A DNA stretch of 64,000 nt from Myxococcales bacterium. Lineage in GTDB: Bacteria; Myxococcota_A; Polyangia; Polyangiales; Polyangiaceae. Of the stretch, positions 18,971 to 25,149 are shown piece after piece. A program made the translations under genes and the position numbers. Positions within the stretch are counted from its first letter, which is position 1. Each line of letters starts with the position of its first letter. The stretch covers positions 39,698-103,697 of the forward strand of contig JANYHK010000010.1 of NCBI GenBank assembly GCA_025359105.1. The letters are read 5' to 3'. The notes below the pieces were generated by a model. The model did no database searches and had not been told where the DNA came from. It worked only from the letters and a program-made list of their open reading frames with translations.

Positions 18971-19248
18971 CGAAGAAGATCCTCGTCGCGTGCGGCACCG
19001 CGATCGCGACCTCCACGGTGGTGGCGAAGAAGCTCGAGGAGAAGCTCAAGGCGCGCGGCATGGCCGTCACGATCGACCAGTGCAAGGCGTCGGAGGTCGG
19101 CAGCAAGGCCGCCGGCTACGATCTCATCGTCTCCACGACCGAGGTGGACGACACGCGCGGCAAGCCCATCGTCCGCACGCTCAGCTTCCTGACGGGCATA
19201 GGCATCGACGCCGACGTCGAGAAGATCGCCAAGCTCCTCGGCGGATGA
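18967..19248 (+). CDS. PTS galactitol-type EIIB component
   Basis: A 93-residue EIIB of the lactose/galactitol fold. The N-terminal strand and P-loop KKILVACGTAIATSTVVAKK contains active Cys9, which is phosphorylated by EIIA and then phosphorylates the incoming sugar at EIIC. The length and the CGTAIATS motif match GatB. The ATG overlaps the HPr-EI stop (ATGA), and its own stop overlaps the next gene, so four consecutive genes are translationally coupled. Confidence 0.92.
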   Translation: MTKKILVACGTAIATSTVVAKKLEEKLKARGMAVTIDQCKASEVGSKAAGYDLIVSTTEVDDTRGKPIVRTLSFLTGIGIDADVEKIAKLLGG

Positions 19249-19649
19249 TCTGCGCCTACGACCGCGGGCGCTTCGTGACGCGCGTGCTCCTGCAAGATGG
19301 CCTGGTCGTCCTCGCCGTCGCGCTCGCGGCGTGGTCGGGCGGGCCGTGGGGCGCCGCGCTCGCCACCGGCGCGACGGCGGCGCTCGCGTGGGGGCTCGTG
19401 ACGCTCCATTTCCCGAGCAAGGTGGAGCTGACCGACGACGCGATCGCGTTCTCGGCGTACGGACGCCGTCATGTCTTCGCGTGGGGTGACGTCACGCGCG
19501 TGCGGGTGCGCCGATTCCTGGTGCGCGACCGCGTTCTGGTGCGCCTCACACCCGCCGGCACGTGGCGCGGTCGCTACTGGCTGACCGACGGCCTCGGCGG
19601 GTACGACGCGCTCGTCGCGGAGCTCGAGCGACGCGCGGCTCAGACGTAG
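19245..19649 (+). CDS. Small membrane protein with PH-like domain, last in PTS operon
   Basis: A 134-residue protein with two hydrophobic helices at about residues 15-55 (VLAVALAAWSGG and GATAALAWGLVTL) followed by a soluble domain of about 75 residues. The soluble part has the alternating pattern of a bacterial PH/YcxB-like domain (VELTDDAIAFSAYGRRHVF broken by turns, then WGDVTRVRVR and a C-terminal helix). Its function is unknown. It overlaps the EIIB stop by 4 bp, so it belongs to the PTS operon, and its last 10 bp overlap the convergent gpsA gene. Confidence 0.72.
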   Translation: MICAYDRGRFVTRVLLQDGLVVLAVALAAWSGGPWGAALATGATAALAWGLVTLHFPSKVELTDDAIAFSAYGRRHVFAWGDVTRVRVRRFLVRDRVLVRLTPAGTWRGRYWLTDGLGGYDALVAELERRAAQT

Positions 19650-20638
19650 AGCCGCAGCGACTCCAGTGTCTTCTTCGGCTCGGCGTCGTCCCAGATGATC
19701 GCGTGCAGCGCCGCCAGGAGCGGGAGGTCCGATACACCACGCTCGGCGGCGAAACGCCACGCCGTCTTGATCGCCGGGTAGCCTTCGGTAAGCTCGCCTG
19801 CCGCGAGCATGTCACGGGCGACGTCGGCCGCGCGGCGGCCCTGCCCTACGCGCTCGCCGAACGCCCGGTTTCGGCCACCCGCGGCGGTGACGTGGAGATC
19901 CCCGACCCCGGCGGCGCCGTGCACCGTCTCCTCGCGACCGCCGGCCGCGAGGGTGAGCTTGCGCATTTCCCAGATCGCCTGCGAGAAACACGCGGCGCGC
20001 GCGTTGTGCGCGTCTTTGCCCACGAGGCCGTCCCACAAGCCGATGCCCGTGGCGTAGGCGTTCTTGAGCGCGGAGCAAATTTCGGCGCCCGCGATGTCGT
20101 CCGTCTTCGCGATGCGCATGTGCGGCGCGCCGAACGCCTCGGCGCACGCCTTCGCGTCGGCGCCGGCGAACTGCATCAGCGTGAAGACGCGCCGCGCGAT
20201 CTCGATCGCCTTCGCCGGGCCGCCGGCGTGGACGAAGCGCAGCGGGCGGCCGGCGACCTCGCTCGCGACGACGTCGATGCGGTCCATCTTGCCGCTCTTC
20301 GCCTCGAGGAGGCCCTTGGTGACGCTCAAGATCGGCACGTCGGGCAGGTGCGCGGCCGCCTTCGTCATCACGGGGACGACGCCGTCGGAGTTGACCGCGT
20401 GCACGACGATCTCGGCCCCCGCGAGCGCAGCGCCGAGCGCGGCGGCGCGGTGCAGCTCGATTCCGTCGAGCGTGAGCTTGAGGCGCGGGTGGGCCTCGCC
20501 GCGCGCGCAAGGGTCGAGCATCGGATCGTCGAGCCAGGTGCCCCAGAGGCGTACGTCGTGTCCGCACATCCGCGCGACGGTCGCCATCGCGCTGCCCATG
20601 TAACCCGCACCAAGGACCGTGATCTTCACGAAAGCCAC
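19640..20638 (-). CDS. gpsA: NAD(P)-dependent glycerol-3-phosphate dehydrogenase
   Basis: A 332-residue dehydrogenase of the GpsA family, which makes sn-glycerol 3-phosphate from dihydroxyacetone phosphate for phospholipid synthesis. The Rossmann motif is GAGYMGSAMA near residues 10-19; most GpsA proteins have GAGSWGTALA, so this copy is divergent at the nucleotide site. The C-terminal domain keeps the family features: LKNAYATGIGLWDGL with the catalytic Lys, GAAGVGDLHVT and GRNRAFGERVGQG. The start is GTG 20638, with a second GTG at 20629 as an alternative. It is divergent from the M28 peptidase gene (14 bp apart) and convergent with the PTS operon. Confidence 0.82.
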   Translation of the reverse strand: MAFVKITVLGAGYMGSAMATVARMCGHDVRLWGTWLDDPMLDPCARGEAHPRLKLTLDGIELHRAAALGAALAGAEIVVHAVNSDGVVPVMTKAAAHLPDVPILSVTKGLLEAKSGKMDRIDVVASEVAGRPLRFVHAGGPAKAIEIARRVFTLMQFAGADAKACAEAFGAPHMRIAKTDDIAGAEICSALKNAYATGIGLWDGLVGKDAHNARAACFSQAIWEMRKLTLAAGGREETVHGAAGVGDLHVTAAGGRNRAFGERVGQGRRAADVARDMLAAGELTEGYPAIKTAWRFAAERGVSDLPLLAALHAIIWDDAEPKKTLESLRLYV

Positions 20639-20652
20639 GCTACCATCGCGCC

Positions 20653-22920
20653 ATGCGTTTCGCAGGCGGCTACGCGATCGTCCTCGCGGCGATCCTGGCG
20701 GGCCTGCTCGTCTACGCGGCGAGCCTGCGCTATGCGCCGCCGGAGCCGCTGCCCGCGACCGGCCCGACCGAGCAATTCTCGGGCGCGCGGGCGCACGCGA
20801 CGCTCGAGCGGGTCCTGCAGGGCACCACGCCTCACCCGGCCGGGAGCGACGAGGCCACGGCCGTGCGCGAGCGAATCCTCAAAGAGCTGGCGGATGCGGG
20901 GATCGCCGCGCGCGTCCAGCGAGGCTTCGCGTGCAGCGGGTGGAGCTGCGCGTTCGTGTCGAACGTCGTGGGCGAGCTGAAAGGGACGACCGAGGAGGCC
21001 GTGCTCCTCGCCTCGCACTACGACTCGGTGCCCGCGGGCCCCGGCGCGGGGGACGACGGCGCGGGCGTGGCCGTCCTGCTCGAGGTCGCCCGCGCGCTCC
21101 GGGCGGCGGCCCGCGAGGGGCGGAGCGTGCTCTTTCTATTCGACGAGGGCGAGGAGGATGGCCTCCTCGGCGCGCGCGCGTTCGTCACGGATCCCGACTT
21201 CGCGCGCGTCCGCGCCGTCGTGAACGTCGACGCGCGGGGCAACGGCGGCCCGGCGCTGCTCTTCGAGACGAACGCGGCGAACGCCGTGGTGGTCCGAGCG
21301 ATCGCGGCGAAGCTCCCGCGGCCGCTGACGAGCTCCGCGCTCGCGCCCCTCGCGTCACTGATGCCGAACGGCACGGACTTCACGGTGTTCAAGCAGGCGT
21401 CGCCCGCGCTGCTCGGCGCGAACCTCGCGCTCCTCGGCGACATCGGCACCTACCACACCCCGCTCGACGTCACAGCGAGCGTCTCGCCTGGCTCCCTGCA
21501 AGCCGCGGGGGACGGCGTCCTCGGCCTGGCGCGGGCCTTCGCGGAAGGAGCGCCGAGCGGTCCCGAGCGCGTCGCATGGTTCGACGTCCTCGGGCTCGCC
21601 GTCGTGCGCTGGCCGGTCGCGTGGTCGACGGCGCTCGCGTGCGCGGCGCTCGCCCTGGTCGTTCTCGCGACCGCGCTGCGCTTCCGCCGCAAGCGCGTCA
21701 CGCCGATGGAGCTCGTGCGCGGCATCGGCGCGCTCCCGCTCATGCTCGCGTGCACCACCGCCGTCTCCGTCTCGCTGACCTCGACGCTGATGTCGTCGGG
21801 CGTTCTGCCTGCGGCGTGGACCGCCAACGGCCCGCTCGCGATGGCCGCGATGTGGGCGACCGGGCTCGCGCTCGCCGGCGCGGCGGCGGCAGCGCTCGGG
21901 CGCGATCTCGGCGAGGGGTTGTTTTGCGGGATCTGGGGGACGCTGGGCGTGGCAGGGCTCGCGCTGTCGCTCGCGAGCCCCGATCTGAGCTACCTCGTCG
22001 TTTTCCCGACGCTCGTGGCCGGGGCAGTGGGGGTGGCGACGGCGTGGTCCACGCGCGACGACGTCGGGGACGGCGCGCTTCTGTGCGCCGCGCTGCTCCC
22101 GGGCCTCGCGCTCGTCGTCGTCGCCGCGCCGCTGCTCCTGCTCCTTTACGCCGCGATGGGCCTCCAGTCCGCGCCGGCTGGCGCACTTCTCGGGGGCGCC
22201 GTCGCGCTCACCTTCGCGCCCGCGTACGCGCTGGCGACACCCCACGTGCGGTGGACCGTTCCCGGCGTGCTCGTGATCGCGGCGCTGGCGCTGACGGCGC
22301 TGACGGCGCGCGCACCTGCCTTCACCGAGGCTTCGCCCGCGCGCGCGAACGTCATCTTCGCGGAGGACGAGCGCACGGCGCGCGCGTCGGTGGACATGCA
22401 GTGGGGTCGGCACGAATTCGGGACGGTGCCGGCGCCGATGCGAACGGCGCTGGGGATAGCGACGGAGGCGCAGCGCCTCCCGTGGTCACCGGGGCTCGTC
22501 CTCGGCGCCGACTTTCCGCGCGCCGGGCTCGCTGCCCCCGACGCCGAGGTGCTCGGGACGAGCGAAGAGGGTGCTCAGCGGCGGATACGACTGAAGCTCC
22601 GCTCGCCGCGCGACGCGCGGACGCTCTCGCTCCTTCTCCCGCCGGGTACGCAGGCGCGCTTCGCACGCGCCAATGGCCTCGACCTCGGGCCGGCGACCGA
22701 CACGATCGCGTGGCGCGAGCTGCGGATCGTGGGCGTGCCCCGCGAGGGCGTCGACGTCGAGGTCCTCGCCACCCGCGACCCGCTCACCGTCACGATCGCC
22801 GACGAGACCGCCGGCCTCCCGCCGAGCGCTGTGCGGATCGCCGCCGCCCGCCCGGCGAACGCGGTCCCGGCGCAGCGCGGCGACTGCACCATCGTCTCCC
22901 GCCAGCGGGCCATCCCGTAA
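20653..22920 (+). CDS. M28-family zinc peptidase with multi-pass membrane domain
   Basis: A 755-residue protein. An N-terminal membrane anchor (residues 5-25) is followed by an M28 aminopeptidase-like domain of about 270 residues with all expected zinc ligands: His122 and Asp134 (SHYDS, GAGDDGAG), the acidic pair Glu167/Glu168 (DEGEEDG), Asp193 (NVDARG) and His268 (TYHTPLD). About nine hydrophobic helices follow (residues about 310-560), then a soluble C-terminal beta domain of about 200 residues. The architecture matches the ER-metallopeptidase-1/YfbL-like membrane M28 proteins, with the active site outside the cytoplasm. The substrate is unknown. Confidence 0.88.
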   Translation: MRFAGGYAIVLAAILAGLLVYAASLRYAPPEPLPATGPTEQFSGARAHATLERVLQGTTPHPAGSDEATAVRERILKELADAGIAARVQRGFACSGWSCAFVSNVVGELKGTTEEAVLLASHYDSVPAGPGAGDDGAGVAVLLEVARALRAAAREGRSVLFLFDEGEEDGLLGARAFVTDPDFARVRAVVNVDARGNGGPALLFETNAANAVVVRAIAAKLPRPLTSSALAPLASLMPNGTDFTVFKQASPALLGANLALLGDIGTYHTPLDVTASVSPGSLQAAGDGVLGLARAFAEGAPSGPERVAWFDVLGLAVVRWPVAWSTALACAALALVVLATALRFRRKRVTPMELVRGIGALPLMLACTTAVSVSLTSTLMSSGVLPAAWTANGPLAMAAMWATGLALAGAAAAALGRDLGEGLFCGIWGTLGVAGLALSLASPDLSYLVVFPTLVAGAVGVATAWSTRDDVGDGALLCAALLPGLALVVVAAPLLLLLYAAMGLQSAPAGALLGGAVALTFAPAYALATPHVRWTVPGVLVIAALALTALTARAPAFTEASPARANVIFAEDERTARASVDMQWGRHEFGTVPAPMRTALGIATEAQRLPWSPGLVLGADFPRAGLAAPDAEVLGTSEEGAQRRIRLKLRSPRDARTLSLLLPPGTQARFARANGLDLGPATDTIAWRELRIVGVPREGVDVEVLATRDPLTVTIADETAGLPPSAVRIAAARPANAVPAQRGDCTIVSRQRAIP

Positions 22921-22985
22921 CGCACATCGCCCGGGTCCGCGCTCCCCGAGTGGCTGGAGACCCATAAATACGGTTTACTGAAGTC

Positions 22986-23210
22986 GTGAAGATGACGCTC
23001 GAGATTCCCGAACCTCTCTTGCGACGCGCGAAGTCGATGGCCGCGAGCGACGGGAAGTCCCTGAAGCAGTTCGTGAACGAAGCGCTCGTTCACGGCGGGA
23101 ACGCTCGTCGGCGTCCGGTAGGTTGGAGGGGGCGCCCGCCGAGGTCGCGAGAGGAAGACGGCGAGGCGTGGCCCGGTGGCGAGCGGGTGCGCGAACGGCT
23201 ATCTTCTTGA
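22986..23210 (+). CDS. Ribbon-helix-helix antitoxin-like ORF with degenerate C-terminus
   Basis: A 74-residue frame starting GTG-AAG-ATG. The first 35 residues (MTLEIPEPLLRRAKSMAASD, then GKSLKQFVNEAL) match the N-terminal RHH DNA-binding domain of VapB-type antitoxins. The rest is Arg/Gly-rich and lacks the normal acidic toxin-binding tail, so the gene is probably truncated or frameshifted after about residue 36. It directly precedes a second antitoxin-like gene and a broken toxin gene, so the locus looks like decayed toxin-antitoxin modules. Confidence 0.5.
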   Translation: MKMTLEIPEPLLRRAKSMAASDGKSLKQFVNEALVHGGNARRRPVGWRGRPPRSREEDGEAWPGGERVRERLSS

Positions 23211-23214
23211 GGCG

Positions 23215-23472
23215 CTGCACCCCCTCAAAGCCCACGTCCAAAACGGTCGTCTCGTGCTCGACGAGCCCACGGATCTGCCCGAGGGCGCGGTCGTCGAGCT
23301 CGTGCGCGCCGACGAGGCGCTCCTCGGTGACGACCTGGACGATCTCGACGACGAGGAGCGCGCCCGTCTGCATCAAGCGATCGACCGCGGCCTCGATGAC
23401 GTGAAGGCTGGCCGCACGGTCGACGCCGCGCAAGTCATTCAAGAGCTGCGAGCACGCGCGGCAAGCCGGTGA
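23215..23472 (+). CDS. Antitoxin-like protein of a decayed toxin-antitoxin pair
   Basis: About 85 residues, beginning around LHPLKAHVQNGRLVLDEP, then DLPEGAVVELV, an acidic LLGDDLDDLDDEE segment and a helical tail with VDAAQVIQELRAR. This resembles the small antitoxins with an AbrB-like N-terminal strand that pair with ParE/RelE toxins in proteobacteria. Family members normally start Met-His-x-Leu; here that codon is CTG (23215), so the original start may be lost. A GTG at 23176 would extend the N-terminus with unrelated residues. The stop TGA overlaps the GTG of the toxin remnant, the classical coupling of such pairs. Confidence 0.6.
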   Translation: MHPLKAHVQNGRLVLDEPTDLPEGAVVELVRADEALLGDDLDDLDDEERARLHQAIDRGLDDVKAGRTVDAAQVIQELRARAASR

Positions 23473-23620
23473 AGGTCGAGCTCTCTGCAGAGGCGCACGC
23501 GCAGGCAGAGAAGATCGACAGCTGGTGGCGGAAGCATCGCCAGCTTTCTCCAGAGCTCTTCACCAACGAGCTCGAAGGCGCGCTTCGTGCCCTCGGCGAG
23601 ACGCCGACGCTCGGACGCTC
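23469..23620 (+). pseudogene. Truncated ParE/RelE-family toxin
   Basis: The frame opens with VKVELSAEAHAQAEKID, then SWWRKHRQLSPELFTNELEG and ALRALGETPTLG, which is the first half of a ParE/RelE-type toxin. Similarity then ends: the expected second half, with its conserved Arg/His-containing beta strands, is absent and the frame runs into unrelated sequence. The toxin should therefore be inactive. It overlaps the antitoxin-like gene by 4 bp (GTGA). Confidence 0.6.
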
Positions 23621-23907
23621 GAGGACTGACCCGCGCCTATTTTCGTGCCCTCGAGAAGGCAGCCAAGGCAGGGAGCGTTCAAGCGATTCTCGGGCTCGGA
23701 GCGTGGCTCCTGGAGGGGCACAAGCGCGCCTCAAGGATCGTTCTACGGCGCGCGCCGCGACGTGGCTTCAATCTGCTCCTCCGTGCGGCATGCGCGAAGG
23801 ATCCGATGGCCCCTCTCCTCGTTCTACCCCGAGCAGAGAAGAGCCTGAATCACACAGCGATGGCCGTCGAGAGGCCGTGGCCCCTTGTGGGGCCCACCGG
23901 CAAGTAG
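23621..23907. other. Non-coding or degenerate segment between toxin remnant and tRNA-Pro
   Basis: About 290 bp with no gene I can support. Several frames stay open because of the base composition, but none shows a recognisable motif or convincing start. It probably holds debris from the decayed toxin-antitoxin region. Confidence 0.5.
23877..23897 (-). terminator. Possible hairpin downstream of tRNA-Pro
   Basis: GTGGCCCC and GGGGCCCAC can pair as an 8-bp stem with one bulged base and a TTGT loop (plus-strand notation). It lies about 10 bases beyond the tRNA 3' end, in the right place for a terminator, but no U-run follows, so termination is only inferred. Confidence 0.4.
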
Positions 23908-23981
23908 TCGGGGCGAGAGGATTTGAACCTCCGACTCCTCGGTCCCGAACCGAGTGCGCTACCAGGCTGCGCTACGCCCCG
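23908..23981 (-). tRNA. tRNA-Pro (anticodon CGG)
   Basis: A 74-nt cloverleaf on the minus strand. The acceptor stem is CGGGGCG/CGCCCCG with discriminator A. The D arm is GCGC..GCGC, the anticodon stem CTCGG/CCGAG holds loop TTCGGGA (anticodon CGG, reading CCG), and the T arm has TTCAAAT. The 3' CCA is not encoded. CCG is expected to be a common Pro codon in this GC-rich genome. Confidence 0.95.
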
Positions 23982-23997
23982 TAGAAACGTGGGGTGA

Positions 23998-24026
23998 CTT
24001 ATGGCGGCACCCGCACCAAAGGTCAA
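23998..24026 (-). promoter_or_regulatory. Probable sigma-70 promoter of tRNA-Pro
   Basis: On the minus strand, TTGACC (24026-24021) and CATAAG (24003-23998) are separated by 17 bp, and the tRNA starts 16 bases after the -10 box. Spacing and position fit a housekeeping promoter. Confidence 0.6.
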
Positions 24027-24395
24027 TCGGTTCGTGTCGGCGCGCGGCGGCCTTCGGCGTTTCGGGCGACTTTCCCGCCCGCAAACCGAGTCGCGGAGCG
24101 CCTCGGAGAACCCCGCGCACCTCTCCGCAGGCGCGGAGCCAAAAAATCCCCCTGGATGGTTGTTTTTTGCCCGGGGTGGTCTCGTCAGATCCAGTGTGGC
24201 TAAACTCTCGAAAGGTCGATCGGCGGATTCCAGCCAGGGTGCAAATGTGTAACTAACCAGAAACTTTCAAAAAATCCGCTGCGGACACCCTTCCCAACCT
24301 CCCACCGGTGAGTAAAGCCTAGCTGTAACCGCTGCGCACTACGCTGTCAGCGGAACCGCCCCCACCACCCCCGGGGGCCCTCAAGGAGGACGCTG
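24027..24395. promoter_or_regulatory. Intergenic region upstream of the receiver-XRE gene
   Basis: About 370 bp with no gene seen. It is noticeably less GC-rich around 24210-24290 than its surroundings. A 6-bp inverted repeat CCGCTG/CAGCGG (24329-24334 and 24348-24353, 13 bp apart) lies about 45-65 bp before the start and could bind a regulator. A strong ribosome-binding site AAGGAGGA (24383-24390) sits five bases before the ATG. I could not pick a convincing -35/-10 or -24/-12 promoter. Confidence 0.55.
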
Positions 24396-25004
24396 ATGCC
24401 CGTCGAGATCCCCGCCGTTCGAATCCTCATCGTCGATGACGACCGCGCGATCTGCGACTACATGCAGACCCTGCTCGAGCGCGACGGCTTCGCCGTGAAG
24501 GCGCTCAGCGATCCCACCTTCGTGGAGGAGGAGCTGCGGACCGGCGGCTACCACCTCTGCATCCTCGACCTGATGATGCCGAAGCTGGACGGAATCGAGG
24601 TCCTGCGCCGCATTCGCAAGATCGACTCGGACATCGCCGTCGTCATCTTCACCGGCTACCCGAACCTCGAGAGCGCCGTCGCCTCGATGAAGCTCGACGC
24701 CGTCGACTACATCAAGAAGCCGTTCAACGTGGACGAGTTCCGCGAGGTCCTCGCCCGTGTCATGCGCAAGAAGGGGCTCGCGCGGACGCCGGAGGAGCAG
24801 CTCCACCGCGTCATCGGCGACACCATCCGCAACCTCCGCAAGGAGAAGGACCTCACCTTGAAGCAGATGAGCCGCCGCACCGGCCTCAGCGTGTCGCTCC
24901 TCTCGCAGATCGAGCGCGCCGAATCGAGCGCGTCGATCTCGTCGCTCTACAAGATCGCCATCGCGCTCGAGTCGCGGATCCAGGATCTGTTCGGCGAGTA
25001 CTGA
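24396..25004 (+). CDS. Response regulator: receiver domain fused to XRE-type HTH
   Basis: A 202-residue protein. Residues 8 to about 125 are a CheY-like receiver with the acidic triplet DDD at 14-16, phospho-acceptor Asp58 (CILDLMMPKLDG), a conserved Thr in VVIFTGYPN and Lys in YIKKPFN. Residues about 135-202 form a Cro/CI-type helix-turn-helix: IRNLRKEKDLTLKQMSRRTG then LSVSLLSQIERAESSASISS. Most response regulators end in OmpR, NarL or Fis-type domains; an XRE output is uncommon. It has one of the clearest ribosome-binding sites in the window (AAGGAGGA). There is no kinase gene nearby. A perfect palindrome lies just downstream and may be its operator or a terminator. Confidence 0.92.
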   Translation: MPVEIPAVRILIVDDDRAICDYMQTLLERDGFAVKALSDPTFVEEELRTGGYHLCILDLMMPKLDGIEVLRRIRKIDSDIAVVIFTGYPNLESAVASMKLDAVDYIKKPFNVDEFREVLARVMRKKGLARTPEEQLHRVIGDTIRNLRKEKDLTLKQMSRRTGLSVSLLSQIERAESSASISSLYKIAIALESRIQDLFGEY

Positions 25005-25022
25005 CGGCGCGCGGCGAGGCGC

Positions 25023-25050
25023 GTCCGTAGAGCAATTGCTCTAGCCGGAC
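25023..25050. promoter_or_regulatory. Perfect 16-bp palindrome in a larger dyad
   Basis: TAGAGCAATTGCTCTA (25028-25043) is a perfect palindrome, flanked by GTCCG (25023-25027) and CGGAC (25046-25050), which extend the dyad. It begins 18 bp after the receiver-XRE stop. It could form a strong hairpin ending that transcript, though no T-run follows, or serve as a dimeric operator; XRE proteins bind such palindromes. Confidence 0.6.
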
Positions 25051-25149
25051 GGCTCGATTCCTCGTGCCGAGACGCGCTCCTGCGCGAGACATCACAGAGA
25101 CATCAAAGGCGGGGCGTGCGCGAAATCGCATGGTATTTTGCGCGCCCAC

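Noticed and set aside
15278..19248. A galactitol-specific transporter by name
   Set aside because: The EII parts are GatA/B/C-like, but the family covers several polyols and the galactitol catabolic genes are absent, so the substrate was left open.
23621..23907. A coding continuation of the toxin to 23984 or a separate gene from 23587
   Set aside because: The sequence loses similarity to the toxin family and the alternative frame has no motif or credible start; one such frame also runs into the tRNA.
22986..23981. Integrated mobile element with att sites at tRNA-Pro
   Set aside because: No integrase gene and no repeat of the tRNA end were found by eye; only decayed toxin-antitoxin genes are supported.
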